NCBI RefSeq assembly: GCF_026125825.1 | Contig: NZ_JAHCKK010000001.1 | Location: 180,581-244,580, forward strand | Origin: Hydrogenophaga sp. | Lineage (GTDB): Bacteria; Pseudomonadota; Gammaproteobacteria; Burkholderiales; Burkholderiaceae_C | Reading direction: 5' to 3' | Length of the DNA: 64,000 bases | Part shown: one piece after another, positions 1 to 8,668 of the stretch | Layout: each line of letters starts with the position of its first letter | Numbering within the stretch: position 1 is the first letter of the stretch | Made by a program: the position numbers and the translations under genes | The notes under the pieces: generated by a model | The model's input: only the letters and a program-made list of their open reading frames with translations | The model's database searches: none | What the model was told of the DNA's origin: nothing

Positions 1-471
1 CCGCTCGCGGTCGCGCTGCCACACCCGCTGCGGCCAGGCGGGCGCGGCCAGCTGGCGAGCGGCCAGGGCCACCGCGCGCTCCAGCAAATCGGGTTCGGTC
101 AGGGTGCGCAGCGAAACGCTGAAGCGGTCCATCGTGGCACTGGCACCGAACTGGGCGCCCAGGTCCGCCCAGGCCTCGCTGAGCTGGTTCTCGTCCAGCG
201 CCGGCCGTCCTGGCTGCGCTGCCACACCGCCCGAGAGCAGCCCGGCGGTTGCGCTTGCCAGGCCGGCCTGCGCCGCGGGGTCGCGGCGCCGGCCGCCATC
301 GAAATCGATCTGCACATCCAGCATGGGGATCGAGGGGCTGGCAATCAGGTGCACGCGCGCGCCACTGGCGTGCGTCCATTGTTCGATGGGAATGGTGGCC
401 TGGGCCGTGCCCAAGGCAACCAGCAGTGGCAGGGCCAGGAGCGCGCGGCGCAAAGGGGTGAACAGGGTCAT
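1..471 (-). CDS. M16 family peptidase, non-catalytic partner (3' part cut by window edge)
   Basis: The frame is open from the ATG at 471 to the window edge: 157 codons of the N-terminal part, with no stop seen. The protein begins with an export signal (MTLFTPLRRALLALPLLVALGTAQA cleavage region, about 25 residues) and then the first beta strands of an M16 insulinase-like domain (residues about 27-157). Where the catalytic partner has HxxEH this protein reads LASATAGLL, so the zinc site is missing. In M16 pairs of this kind one subunit carries the metal and the other is structural; this is the second type. It starts 16 bases after the stop of the catalytic M16 gene and is surely in the same operon. 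Probable place of action is the periplasm. The C-terminal part and exact length cannot be judged here. Confidence 0.85.
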   Translation of the reverse strand, partial: MTLFTPLRRALLALPLLVALGTAQATIPIEQWTHASGARVHLIASPSIPMLDVQIDFDGGRRRDPAAQAGLASATAGLLSGGVAAQPGRPALDENQLSEAWADLGAQFGASATMDRFSVSLRTLTEPDLLERAVALAARQLAAPAWPQRVWQRDRER

Positions 472-487
472 GGTGGGGCGGCTCGCT

Positions 488-1963
488 TCAGTGGCGCGTC
501 AACGCTGGCCTCGCGCCTGCCGGTGCCGCAGGAGCCGCTTCGCGGCGCGACGGATCGGGCACGAGCACGCCGGTGGTGAGCAGTTCGTCGGAAAAGTAGC
601 GCTGCGCCACGGATTGCACCTGCGCGGCCGTGACCGTGCGCAGGCGCGCCATGAGGCGGTCGCCCGCGTCCAGGCCCATGCCGTTGATCCAGTAGCTGCC
701 CAGTTCGCGAGCCTGGTTGGCCACGGAGTCGAGCTTGTAGATCTCGCCGGCGGTCCACTGCGTCTTCACACGCTGGAGTTCCGCGTCCTGGATGCCCTCG
801 CGGGCGATGCGTGCGACTTCGACCTTGAGGGCGGCTGCCGCCATCTCGGTTGTCACACCGGCCGACGGCACGGCCGTGAGCATGAAGACCTGCGGGCCCC
901 GGCCCATGAGGCCGTAGGACGACCCCGCGCTGTCGGCAAGCCGCTTGCCGCCGGTGCCCACGCCTTGCACCAGCGCGCGATCCAGGCGCGCTCCGTCGTA
1001 ACCGTCGAGCACGGCCGAGAGAACGGTCAGCGCGAGGGCATCGCGGTCGGACTCGTCGTCCACCTCGGCGCCCCGCCACTGCGGCACCTTGTAGGCCAAT
1101 GCCACCAGGGCCTGGTCGGCCACCGCGCGGTACTCCAGCCGGCGTGGCCCGGCCTGAATGGGTTCTTCGCGTGGCTTGCGCGCGGGAACGGCCGCAGCGG
1201 GCAACGCGCCGAAATGCTTCTCGGCCAGTGCACGCACCTGCGCCACGTCCACGTCGCCCGCGATCACCAGGGCCGCGTTCGAAGGGACGTACCAGCGGCG
1301 GTAGAACGCACGCGCGTCGTCGGGCGTCATCGACTCGATATCGCTCATCCAGCCAATCACGGGGCGGCGGTAGGGATGCGCCTGGTAGACCATGGCGTTG
1401 AGTGCCTCGAACATGCGCGCGCGCGGCGATTCTTCCGTGCGCTGGCGCCGCTCTTCCTTGATCACCTCGATCTCGCGCCTGAACTCGTCGTCGTCCCACT
1501 GGTTGCGCGCAAAACGGTCGGCCTCCAGTTGCATGGCGGTCTCCAGGCGGCGCGCGGGGATCTGCAGGTGGTAGGCGGTGGCGTCGCGTGTGGTGAAAGC
1601 GTTGTCCATGCCCCCGAGGGCGGCCACGCGGCGCGAGAACTCGCCCGCCTTGATGTCCGGCGTGCCCTTGAACATCATGTGCTCCAGCGCGTGAGCCACG
1701 CCGGTGGTGCCATCGACCTCGTCCATGGCCCCCACGCGCACCCACAGCATCTGCACCACAGTGGGCGCACGGCGGTCAGGCCGCACGATCAGTGTCAGGC
1801 CATTGCCCAGGGTGAACTGCTGCGCCAGGGGGGCCTGGGCGGTGCTCGGTGCGGGAGAAACCGGACTGGAGGGCGACTGGGCCAGCGCGCTGCCGCCCAC
1901 CATCGCCAGGACCATCAGGAGTGCAGAACAGCGCTGCGTGGTCAGCGGTATAAGGCGTTTCAT
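488..1963 (-). CDS. M16 family zinc metallopeptidase, catalytic subunit
   Basis: This is an insulinase-type (M16) zinc peptidase of 491 residues. A signal peptide (residues 1-29, ending SALAQ) sends it to the periplasm. The inverted zinc motif HALEH lies at residues 91-95, and the downstream zinc-binding glutamate is in EVIKEERR near residue 171, the usual distance of about 76 residues. A C-terminal M16 domain follows. I chose the ATG at 1963 because it gives a clean signal peptide; a TTG three codons upstream (1972) is possible but would overlap the 5' end of ftsY. The gene is divergent from ftsY with only about 30 bases between, so the promoters must overlap or lie inside the coding ends. 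It forms an operon with the inactive M16 partner downstream. Substrate is unknown; a role in peptide turnover is inferred from the family. Confidence 0.93.
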   Translation of the reverse strand: MKRLIPLTTQRCSALLMVLAMVGGSALAQSPSSPVSPAPSTAQAPLAQQFTLGNGLTLIVRPDRRAPTVVQMLWVRVGAMDEVDGTTGVAHALEHMMFKGTPDIKAGEFSRRVAALGGMDNAFTTRDATAYHLQIPARRLETAMQLEADRFARNQWDDDEFRREIEVIKEERRQRTEESPRARMFEALNAMVYQAHPYRRPVIGWMSDIESMTPDDARAFYRRWYVPSNAALVIAGDVDVAQVRALAEKHFGALPAAAVPARKPREEPIQAGPRRLEYRAVADQALVALAYKVPQWRGAEVDDESDRDALALTVLSAVLDGYDGARLDRALVQGVGTGGKRLADSAGSSYGLMGRGPQVFMLTAVPSAGVTTEMAAAALKVEVARIAREGIQDAELQRVKTQWTAGEIYKLDSVANQARELGSYWINGMGLDAGDRLMARLRTVTAAQVQSVAQRYFSDELLTTGVLVPDPSRREAAPAAPAGARPALTRH

Positions 1964-1992
1964 AGAATGCAATGGATTCTAGAGTTGGAAAA

Positions 1993-3018
1993 ATGTTCTC
2001 GTTCTTTCGCAAAAAAGCCCCCACGCCACCCACGCCCGCCCTGCCGGAGGTCGCTGCACCCCCATCTGCGGCGCCCGAACCTGTCGCTTTGGCGCCCACC
2101 CCGGCACCTGCGGCCGCGCCGCGCCAAGGCTGGCTCGACAAGCTCAAGGCCGGCCTGCGCAAGACCGGCTCGGGCATTGCCACGGTGTTCACCGGCACGC
2201 AGATCGACGACGCGCTCTACGAAGAGCTGGAGTCGGCCCTGCTGATGGCCGATGCCGGCGTCAAGGCCACCACCCACCTGCTTGGCGACCTCAAGCGCCG
2301 CGTGAAGGAAAGCAAAACCACCGATCCAGCCGCCGTCAAGGGCCTGCTGGCCGATGCCATCGCCGACCTGCTCGCGCCGCTGCAGAAGCCCCTCGTGATC
2401 GGCGAGCACAAACCCACCGTGATCATGGTCGCGGGCGTCAACGGTGCGGGCAAGACCACCTCGATCGGCAAGCTCACGCGCCACCTGGCCGACAGCGGCG
2501 CCTCGGTGCTGCTGGCGGCGGCCGATACCTTCCGCGCCGCGGCCCGCGAGCAACTGGCCGTCTGGGCCGATCGCAACACGGTGGAAATCATCACGCAACA
2601 GGGCGGCGACCCGGCCGCCGTGAGCTTTGACGCCGTGACCGCGGGCAAGGCGCGCGGGCGCGACGTGGTGCTGGTGGACACCGCCGGGCGCCTGCCCACC
2701 CAGCTGCACCTGATGGAAGAGCTGCGCAAGATCAAGCGCGTGGTGCAGAAGGCCGATGCCAGCGCGCCGCACGAGGTGCTGCTGGTGATCGATGGCAACA
2801 CCGGCCAGAACGCGCTGATGCAGGTGAAGGCCTTCGACGAAGCGCTGCAGCTCACCGGCCTGGTGATCACCAAGCTCGATGGCACCGCCAAGGGCGGCGT
2901 GCTCTGCGCGATTGCGCGGGAAAAACCGGTGCCGGTCTACTTCATCGGCGTCGGCGAAAAGCTCGAAGACCTTGAAACCTTCGATGCGCGCGAATTCGCG
3001 CAGGCCCTGCTCTCCTGA
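1993..3018 (+). CDS. ftsY: Signal recognition particle receptor FtsY
   Basis: FtsY is the membrane-associated GTPase that docks SRP-ribosome complexes at the SecYEG translocon. From the ATG at 1993 the protein has 341 residues and begins MFSFFRKK, the usual start in this group. A short Pro/Ala-rich acidic-poor linker (9-44) replaces the long A domain of E. coli. The NG domain follows, with the P-loop GVNGAGKT at 148-155, DTAGRLP as G3 and [10 protein letters not shown] as G4. A start seven codons upstream (ATG 1972) is in frame but has a weaker ribosome site and would lie almost on top of the divergent M16 gene. A possible -10 sequence (TATACT, 3040-3045) lies between this gene and uppP. Confidence 0.96.
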   Translation: MFSFFRKKAPTPPTPALPEVAAPPSAAPEPVALAPTPAPAAAPRQGWLDKLKAGLRKTGSGIATVFTGTQIDDALYEELESALLMADAGVKATTHLLGDLKRRVKESKTTDPAAVKGLLADAIADLLAPLQKPLVIGEHKPTVIMVAGVNGAGKTTSIGKLTRHLADSGASVLLAAADTFRAAAREQLAVWADRNTVEIITQQGGDPAAVSFDAVTAGKARGRDVVLVDTAGRLPTQLHLMEELRKIKRVVQKADASAPHEVLLVIDGNTGQNALMQVKAFDEALQLTGLVITKLDGTAKGGVLCAIAREKPVPVYFIGVGEKLEDLETFDAREFAQALLS

Positions 3019-3077
3019 AACCCCGGGGCCACGCATCCCTATACTTTGCGCACCATGCCGCCACGCCTGCCCCACTT

Positions 3078-3917
3078 ATGAGCCCCACCACCGCCTGGCT
3101 CGAAGCCGCCTTCCTGGGTCTGATCCAGGGACTGACCGAATTCCTGCCCATCTCGTCGAGCGCGCACCTGCGCATCATCGGTCCGCTGCTGCCCTCGGGC
3201 GGCGACCCGGGCGCAGCGTTCACCGCCATCACGCAGATCGGCACCGAGGCCGCCGTGCTGCTGTACTTCCGTCACGACATCGTGCGGATCTTTCTCGCCT
3301 GGTGGGCCTCGCTCACGCAGCCCGCCCGGCGCCAGGACCCCGACGCCCGCATGGGGTGGCTGATCATCATCGGCTCGGTGCCCATCGTGGTGCTGGGCCT
3401 GTTGTTCAAGGACGCGATCGAAGGCTCTTTGCGCAACCTCTACATCACGGCCACCATGCTGATCGTGTTCGGCATCATTCTGGGCGCGGCCGACCACTAT
3501 GGCCGGCGCGAGCGCCCGCTCAGCCAGCTCACCTGGGGCCACGGCCTGCTCTTCGGCCTGGCCCAGGCGATGGCACTGATCCCCGGTGTCTCTCGCTCGG
3601 GCGGCACCATCACCGCCGGCCTGCTCATGGGCTACACGCGCGAAGCCGCCGCGCGCTACTCGTTCCTGCTGGCGATCCCCGCCGTGATGGGCTCGGGCTT
3701 CTACCAGCTGCTGCGCAGCTGGCAACACGGTAGCCCGGTCGCGCCCGGCCCCACCGCCCTGGCCACGCTGATCGCCTTCGGCGTGGGCTATGGCGTGATC
3801 GTGGTCTTCCTCAAGCTGGTGTCCACGCGTGGCTACATGGCCTTCGTGTACTACCGCATCGCCCTGGGCCTGCTGGTCTTCGGCCTGCTCGGCGCCGGCA
3901 TTCTGAGCGCGCATTGA
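3078..3917 (+). CDS. uppP: Undecaprenyl-diphosphate phosphatase (BacA/UppP)
   Basis: This integral membrane enzyme removes a phosphate from undecaprenyl diphosphate, returning the lipid carrier for peptidoglycan and other surface polymers. It has 279 residues, the usual length. Both signature stretches are present: [11 protein letters not shown] (residues 21-31) and PGVSRSGGT (169-177), which form the active site near the periplasmic face. At least seven hydrophobic segments are visible. The start ATG is fixed by an upstream in-frame block. A nine-codon reading frame (3055-3081) ends across this start but has no ribosome site. The next gene overlaps or nearly abuts the 3' end, which suggests one transcript with the following membrane protein and oxidoreductase. 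Confidence 0.96.
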   Translation: MSPTTAWLEAAFLGLIQGLTEFLPISSSAHLRIIGPLLPSGGDPGAAFTAITQIGTEAAVLLYFRHDIVRIFLAWWASLTQPARRQDPDARMGWLIIIGSVPIVVLGLLFKDAIEGSLRNLYITATMLIVFGIILGAADHYGRRERPLSQLTWGHGLLFGLAQAMALIPGVSRSGGTITAGLLMGYTREAAARYSFLLAIPAVMGSGFYQLLRSWQHGSPVAPGPTALATLIAFGVGYGVIVVFLKLVSTRGYMAFVYYRIALGLLVFGLLGAGILSAH

Positions 3918-3931
3918 ACACCCTCCTGCCC

Positions 3932-4234
3932 ATGACCGGCCCAGCACCCACGACGAACGGGTTCTGGGGCCGGCGTTGGCAGGGCCAGATCGCGTGGCGC
4001 GTGCTCTTCTGGCGCGACATGCTCGCCGTGGGCAGTGTGATCAACCTCTGCACGGGCTTCGCGGCGCTGATGTTGGTCTCGCAGGGCCAGCCGATCGCAT
4101 GGGCACTGGCGGTGCACTTCGCGCCGCTGCCCTACAACAGCTTCCTGCTGGCCTCGCTGTGGCGCACGCCCGGGCGCCCCGCACCAGCAAAGCTTGCGGG
4201 CTGCGCCTGGTTTGCGGCCATGCTGGTGGTCTGA
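3932..4234 (+). CDS. Small hypothetical membrane protein
   Basis: I do not recognise a named family. The product is about 100 residues, starts with a polar stretch ending WRVLFWRDM, and has two or three hydrophobic segments (about residues 30-53, 59-82 and the extreme C-terminus), so it is probably an inner-membrane protein. A TTG at 3914 would extend it by six residues and overlap the uppP stop in a TTGA arrangement, so translational coupling is possible. It ends seven bases before the SelD-associated oxidoreductase gene and probably shares its transcript. A link with selenium or electron transfer is only suggested by that neighbour. Confidence 0.75.
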   Translation: MTGPAPTTNGFWGRRWQGQIAWRVLFWRDMLAVGSVINLCTGFAALMLVSQGQPIAWALAVHFAPLPYNSFLLASLWRTPGRPAPAKLAGCAWFAAMLVV

Positions 4235-4241
4235 GGCGGCC

Positions 4242-5384
4242 ATGCACCACGGCATCAAGAAGCTGCTGTTGCTCGGTGCCGGCCAGGCGCACCTGCAGGT
4301 GTTGGCGCGCCTGGCGCGGCACCACCCGGGCAACCTGGATGTGATCCTGCTCACGCCCTTCCCGCACCACACGGGCCAGGGCTGCCTGCCCGGCTTCATG
4401 ACCGGCCAGCACACGGCGGACGAAGGGCGCGTTGCGCTCGAACCGCTGGTCCGCGCGGCCGGTGCGCGCTGGCTGCAGGGCCGATGCACCGGGCTCGACA
4501 TGGCGTCGCGGCAGGTGCAGGCCGCGGCCACTGGCGGCGCCCAAGGCGTGCCGGCCACGCTGGGCTACGACCTGCTGTCGATCGACACCGGCACCGTGCC
4601 CGACCGTGCCTGGCTCGACGCCGAAATGCCAGGCGCCAACCACCACGCCCTGCACCTGAGCCCGATGGAGGCCTTCGTGGCGCTGTGGCCGCAGGTGATG
4701 GCGCTGGCGCAGCAACAGGCTGTGTCGGTGGCCGTCGTGGGCGCCGAGGCCGATGGCATCGAACTGGTGTTCGCCGCCGAACAAGGCATTCGCGAACACG
4801 GGCTGCCGGGGGCTCGCTTCACGCTCATCACCGGCGGTGGTGAGGTCGGCACCCACCTGCCACCCGGGGTTCGCCAGCGCGTGCTGCGCCAGCTCAGGCG
4901 CCGCGGCATCACGGTGTTGCGCGAGGCCTGCGTGGGCATGAGCGAAGGCCAGGTGCACCTGGGCAACGGCGCCCGCCTGGCTTGCGACGTGCCCCTGCTC
5001 GCCACGGCCGTGCGCCCACCGGCCTGGTTGCTCGCCAGCGGCCTGGCGCTCAACGAAAGCGGGCAGGTGTTGACCAACCCGACCCTGCAAAGCACCAGCC
5101 ACCCGCACGTGTTCGCCACGGGGAGCGTGGCGGCCCGTGTCGACGGCGCCCCCAGCGACATGCAGACCGGCGCAGCGCTGGCCCACAACCTGCTGGCCGC
5201 GCACGAAGGCAAGGCGCTGCGCGCCCTGTCACCCTCGCGCCCGCGCGTGGCTTTGCTGGCCTGCGGCACGGAGCACGCCATCGCCAGCTGGGGGCCGCTC
5301 GCCTTGTCAGGCGCCTGGGTCTGGGGCTGGAAAGACCGCATCGATCGAGGCTTTCTGGAGCAGCATCGCGCGACAGCCCGATGA
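4242..5384 (+). CDS. SelD-associated FAD/NAD(P)-dependent oxidoreductase (NDH-2-like)
   Basis: A 380-residue flavoprotein of the pyridine nucleotide-disulphide oxidoreductase superfamily. The N-terminal dinucleotide fold shows LLLGAGQAHLQVL (about residues 8-20), and a second nucleotide-binding region begins at VAVVGAEADGIELVF (about 165-180). The C-terminal ATGSVAAR region is the usual FAD-contact block. No redox CxxC is visible, which fits an NDH-2-like enzyme rather than a thioredoxin reductase. The sequence resembles the type that is fused to, or encoded near, selenophosphate synthetase in many bacteria; selD is indeed 2 kb away on the other strand. The ATG at 4242 follows GAGGCGG. The electron acceptor and the exact role in selenium metabolism are not known. 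Confidence 0.85.
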   Translation: MHHGIKKLLLLGAGQAHLQVLARLARHHPGNLDVILLTPFPHHTGQGCLPGFMTGQHTADEGRVALEPLVRAAGARWLQGRCTGLDMASRQVQAAATGGAQGVPATLGYDLLSIDTGTVPDRAWLDAEMPGANHHALHLSPMEAFVALWPQVMALAQQQAVSVAVVGAEADGIELVFAAEQGIREHGLPGARFTLITGGGEVGTHLPPGVRQRVLRQLRRRGITVLREACVGMSEGQVHLGNGARLACDVPLLATAVRPPAWLLASGLALNESGQVLTNPTLQSTSHPHVFATGSVAARVDGAPSDMQTGAALAHNLLAAHEGKALRALSPSRPRVALLACGTEHAIASWGPLALSGAWVWGWKDRIDRGFLEQHRATAR

Positions 5385-5397
5385 CCGACCCGCCGCC

Positions 5398-6198
5398 ATG
5401 CGCCCCTCCACCCGAATCGCCTTTTTCCTCCTCGCCGCAAGCGCTGTTCTGCCCGCCTCCGCGCAGACCCCTCCCGGCCGGACCCACCCCTGGCAAGCCC
5501 CGCCACCGCGCCTGACGGCCGAGGCCTACTTCACCAACCTCAAGGACGGCGACCGCATCGAGACGCCCTACCTGCTCAAGTTCGGTCTTTCGGGCGGTTG
5601 GGGTCTGGCTCCCATCGCTCAGCCGGGCCGCGCCAAGAGCGGGCACCACCACCTGCTGGTCAACCGAGACCTGCCGCTGAACTTCAAGGAAGCGCTGCCG
5701 TTCAACGATCAGTACATCCACTTTGGCAAGGGCCAGATGGAAAGCGTGCTCACCCTGGAGCCCGGTACCTACACCTTGCGCATGCTGCTGGCCGACCAGA
5801 ACCACCTGCCCCATTTCGTCTACAGCAAACCCGCCACCATCACGGTGACGAAGAAGAACCCGACCGATCCCAAGGCGCTGTCGGTCAAGGGCCTGGCCCT
5901 GCAGCTGGAGGGACCGGTGGTCAAGCGGCCGTTTCGCGTGCAGTTCCATGCCTCGTCGCTCAACGTGGCCCATGAGTCGCAGCGCCTGCCCGAGACAGGG
6001 CACTTCCGCCTGACCGTCTCGCCCGCCTCCGGCACCCCGGCCGTGATGGATTTCGTCGAAGGGCAGACCGAGGTGTGGCTCTCGCCGCCCGTGGGCAGCT
6101 ACAGCCTCAGGCTGGAGTTGCTGGACAACGTCACGCCCGGCGAGCCTCTGGTCGAGGCCGTCAGCGCCAGCGTGCGCGTCGTCGAACAGGCGCCTTAG
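5398..6198 (+). CDS. Exported tandem DUF4399 protein
   Basis: A 266-residue secreted protein: signal peptide to about residue 22 (ASAQ), then two copies of a DUF4399-like beta domain. Copy one (about residues 40-150) holds the family features: GHHHLLVN, a KGQ segment, then LEPGTYTLRMLLADQNHLPH. Copy two (about 165-255) has the same order but reads GHFRLTV, then EGQTEVWL and PVGSYSLRLELLDN, so the triple histidine and the final NHxPH are lost. The first copy may bind metal or another ligand; the second looks structural. Function of the family is unknown. It lies 13 bases after the oxidoreductase and its stop overlaps that of the convergent HAD gene by three bases. Confidence 0.85.
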   Translation: MRPSTRIAFFLLAASAVLPASAQTPPGRTHPWQAPPPRLTAEAYFTNLKDGDRIETPYLLKFGLSGGWGLAPIAQPGRAKSGHHHLLVNRDLPLNFKEALPFNDQYIHFGKGQMESVLTLEPGTYTLRMLLADQNHLPHFVYSKPATITVTKKNPTDPKALSVKGLALQLEGPVVKRPFRVQFHASSLNVAHESQRLPETGHFRLTVSPASGTPAVMDFVEGQTEVWLSPPVGSYSLRLELLDNVTPGEPLVEAVSASVRVVEQAP

Positions 6199-6902
6199 CA
6201 GCCCAGCTGATCGGCCAGGTGCCCGAAATCACGGGCGTGCCAGCCGTTGGCCGGCACGGGCGACACGTCCTTGGGCCGGGCCGCACCCCATTCCAGCGGG
6301 CGCTCCACATAGGCCGTGGCCAGGCCACAACTTCGGGCGGCAGCGAGGTCGTCGTGGTGCGCGGCCACCAGCATCACCTGCTCGGGCCGCAGGCGAAACA
6401 CCTCCACTGCCCCCAGGTAGGCTCGCGGGTCGGGCTTGTAGGCGCGGAACACCTCGGCCGACAATACACAGTCCCAAGGCAGGCCGGCGCGCTTGGCCAT
6501 GTTTGTGAGCAGCCCCAGGTTGCCGTTGGACAGGGTGCAGATCGTGTGCCGTGTCTTGAGCCGGTGCAGCCCGGCCACGGCGTCGGGCCAGGGATCGAGC
6601 CGGTGCCACACGCGGTTGAGGTGCTCGCGCTCAGCCTCGCTCAGGCGCGTCAAACCGAAGCGAGGCAGGAGTTCCTCCAGCACCATGCGGTGCAGGTCGT
6701 CGATCAGCGTCCAGCCCAGCTCGCCCGAGCGCACGCGTTGCATGGCCGGTTGGTAACCCTCGCGCCAGGCGGTGGCGAAGGCATCGGCATCGACCTGCGG
6801 ATACAGCGCCTGCACTTCCCGCACGATGCTGCCGTGCCAATCGACCACGGTGCCGAACACATCGAAAACGAGGACGGGGGTGGGGGTGGGCAAAGCAGAC
6901 AC
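6195..6902 (-). CDS. HAD hydrolase of the haloacid dehalogenase type II-like group
   Basis: A 235-residue HAD-superfamily enzyme. Motif I is DVFGTVVD (nucleophile Asp in FDxFGT), motif II is the S in TLSNGN, motif III is the lysine in FRAYKPD, and motif IV is in VAAHHDDLAAAR. The cap is of the C1 helical kind. The group is often annotated as haloacid dehalogenase type II, but these motifs do not prove dehalogenation; phosphatase activity is equally possible. No ATG is available; I place the start at GTG 6902, six bases after the RidA stop. It is the last gene of a selD-ridA-HAD unit. A second HAD of the same group occurs at 24653-25390, also in a locus with a RidA protein. Confidence 0.83.
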   Translation of the reverse strand: MSALPTPTPVLVFDVFGTVVDWHGSIVREVQALYPQVDADAFATAWREGYQPAMQRVRSGELGWTLIDDLHRMVLEELLPRFGLTRLSEAEREHLNRVWHRLDPWPDAVAGLHRLKTRHTICTLSNGNLGLLTNMAKRAGLPWDCVLSAEVFRAYKPDPRAYLGAVEVFRLRPEQVMLVAAHHDDLAAARSCGLATAYVERPLEWGAARPKDVSPVPANGWHARDFGHLADQLGC

Positions 6903-6907
6903 GGTGT

Positions 6908-7291
6908 TCAGCGGGTCTTGAGGGCCGTGACCTCGACCTCGATCTTCATGCGCGGGTCCAGCAAGCCGGCCGACACCATCATGGCGGCGGGCCGTGCCCG
7001 GCCCAGGTGTTTGCGCAGCACCGGCCAGCAGGCTTCGAACAGCGAGGCGTCGGGCAGCACATAGTTCACGCGCACCACGTCGTCCAGGCTCGCACCCGCC
7101 TGCTGCAGCGCGGCCTGGATGTTCAGGAAGCATTGCTCGGCCTGTTGCACCACGTCGTCCGAGATGCTCATGGTGGCGTAGTCGAAGCCGGTGGTGCCCG
7201 AGACGAAGACCCAGTCGCCCGCGACCACCGCGCGCGAGTAGCCGATCTGGGCCTCGAAGGGGGAGCCGGAGCTGATGTGTTGTCGTTGCAT
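6908..7291 (-). CDS. RidA/YjgF family enamine/imine deaminase
   Basis: A 127-residue protein of the RidA (YjgF/UK114) fold, which forms trimers and hydrolyses reactive enamine/imine intermediates such as 2-aminoacrylate to keto acids. The family pattern is visible: an N-terminal SSGSPFE...GYSRAVVAGDWVFVSGTTG, QAEQCFLNIQAAL in the middle helix, and the substrate-binding arginine in ARPAAMM followed by KIEVEV. It sits 17 bases behind selD and six bases before a HAD gene on the same strand. There is no obvious PLP lyase next to it, so a general clean-up role or a role tied to the HAD enzyme are both possible. Confidence 0.9.
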   Translation of the reverse strand: MQRQHISSGSPFEAQIGYSRAVVAGDWVFVSGTTGFDYATMSISDDVVQQAEQCFLNIQAALQQAGASLDDVVRVNYVLPDASLFEACWPVLRKHLGRARPAAMMVSAGLLDPRMKIEVEVTALKTR

Positions 7292-7308
7292 GGTTTGCGT
7301 TCCTTGGT

Positions 7309-8385
7309 TCAATCCACCCGCAGGCGAACCCCGTCGGCGCTGGCCGCCCCGACTTCGCCGATCTCGGCCGCAGCGCCAAACCCATGGCGGTGAAACACGG
7401 CCAGCACATCGGCCACGGCCTCGGGCGCGCAAGCCACCAGCAGGCCACCGCTGGTCTGCGGGTCGCTCAGCAGCGCCTGATCGACCGGCGGCAGGCCGGC
7501 GCCCAGCCGCACCTCGTGGCCGTAGGCCGCCCAGTTGCGCCCGGATGCACCCGTGACCATGCCGGCCGACGCCAGGCTGCGCGCGCCCTCGATCAGCGGC
7601 ACGCGGGCCATGTCCAGGCGCACCATGGTGTCCGAGCCGCGCGCCATCTCCAGCGCATGGCCAGCCAGGCCGAAGCCTGTCACATCGGTGAGGGCATGCA
7701 CACCCGCCAGCGCAGCAAGGTCGGGGCCGGCGGTGTTGAGCTGGGTGGTGTGCTCGATCATCCGGGCATACCCCGCGGCCGGCAGCGCGTCCTTCTTGAG
7801 CGCGGCCGAGAGCACGCCCACGCCCAGCGGCTTGCCCAGCACGAGGCGGTCGCCCACCCGCGCGTCGGCGTTGCGCTTGACGCGCCTGGGATGCACCAGG
7901 CCGAGCGCGACCAGGCCGTAGATGGGTTCGACCGAATCGATGGTGTGGCCGCCCGCGATCGGGATGCCGGCGGCCTGACACACGCTCTGGCCGCCAGCGA
8001 GGATGCGGCCGATGGTCTCGGTGGAGAGCACGTTGATCGGCATGCCCACCAACGCCAGCGCCATGATGGGCGTGCCGCCCATGGCGTAGACGTCGCTGAT
8101 GGCGTTGGTGGCGGCGATGCGCCCGAAGTCGAAGGGGTCGTCGACGATGGGCATGAAGAAATCGGTGGTGGCGATCAGCGCCTGCTCGTCGTTGAGCTGG
8201 TACACCGCCGCATCGTCGGCCGTTTCGATGCCGACCAGCAGCTCTTTGGGAATGGGCATGGCGCTGGTGCCCTTGAGGATGTCGCTGAGCACACCGGGTG
8301 CGATCTTGCAGCCGCAACCCCCGCCGTGCGAGAGGCTGGTGAGTCGCGGTTCGGCGCGCGGCGATGAGGGGATGGGAGTGGTCAT
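7309..8385 (-). CDS. selD: Selenide, water dikinase (selenophosphate synthetase)
   Basis: SelD makes selenophosphate from selenide and ATP; this is the selenium donor for selenocysteine and for 2-selenouridine in tRNA. The 358-residue product has the active-site loop SHGGGCGCKI with Cys24 and Lys27, matching Cys17 and Lys20 of E. coli SelD, so this copy uses cysteine, not selenocysteine. Further family blocks are ATTDFFMPIVDDPFDFGRIAA, GGHTID, DVTGFGLAGH and DPQTSGG. The ATG at 8385 is chosen over an in-frame TTG (8397). No selA, selB, selC or mnmH (ybbB) is in the window, so which selenium pathway it feeds cannot be read here. Confidence 0.96.
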   Translation of the reverse strand: MTTPIPSSPRAEPRLTSLSHGGGCGCKIAPGVLSDILKGTSAMPIPKELLVGIETADDAAVYQLNDEQALIATTDFFMPIVDDPFDFGRIAATNAISDVYAMGGTPIMALALVGMPINVLSTETIGRILAGGQSVCQAAGIPIAGGHTIDSVEPIYGLVALGLVHPRRVKRNADARVGDRLVLGKPLGVGVLSAALKKDALPAAGYARMIEHTTQLNTAGPDLAALAGVHALTDVTGFGLAGHALEMARGSDTMVRLDMARVPLIEGARSLASAGMVTGASGRNWAAYGHEVRLGAGLPPVDQALLSDPQTSGGLLVACAPEAVADVLAVFHRHGFGAAAEIGEVGAASADGVRLRVD

Positions 8386-8668
8386 GGGTTGGGGCAAGCG
8401 GGATCGGAAAAGGCTTCAATCGGCCGCCATTGTGCTTGCCGCATCCCGGCAAAAGGCATCAACCGGGTGATGCCATGGAAATTCACACGATCCAGTAAGA
8501 AAAACGCAAACATCCGACACCGCCCGGGGCGGGAATTCGCGCTGGGAAGGCGGCATGGAACAGGCCGGCACTTCTGCGAGGCAGGCATCGCCACGCCGAG
8601 GGGGCGGCTCGCGTCGGGGACGGCGATTCCAAGAGGGGTTTTTCAGCGAAGACGCGACGAGCCGGTGG
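8386..8668. other. 283-base gap between selD and egtD
   Basis: No coding region I trust. It must hold the minus-strand promoter of the selD operon and the 3' end of the ergothioneine operon. A small hairpin (TTGCCG ... CGGCAA, about 8452-8468) is visible about 70 bases upstream of selD, but I see no convincing -35/-10 pair, riboswitch or terminator with a T-run. Confidence 0.5.

Noticed and set aside
104-2245. Open frame of about 713 codons on the plus strand
   Set aside because: Antisense to the two M16 peptidase genes and out of frame with ftsY; no domain features.
3055-3081. Nine-codon frame ending in ATGA across the uppP start
   Set aside because: Looks like a coupled leader peptide, but there is no ribosome site before it and no regulatory codon run. 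Chance is the simpler reading.
6195-6902. Assignment as true haloacid dehalogenase
   Set aside because: The motifs place it in the type II-like group, but many members are phosphatases of unknown substrate; no halogen-binding evidence can be read from sequence, so I kept a general HAD call.
8386-8668. Possible selenium-related RNA element upstream of selD
   Set aside because: SelD here uses cysteine, and I found no stable stem-loop of the needed kind next to a UGA codon, nor a known riboswitch pattern.
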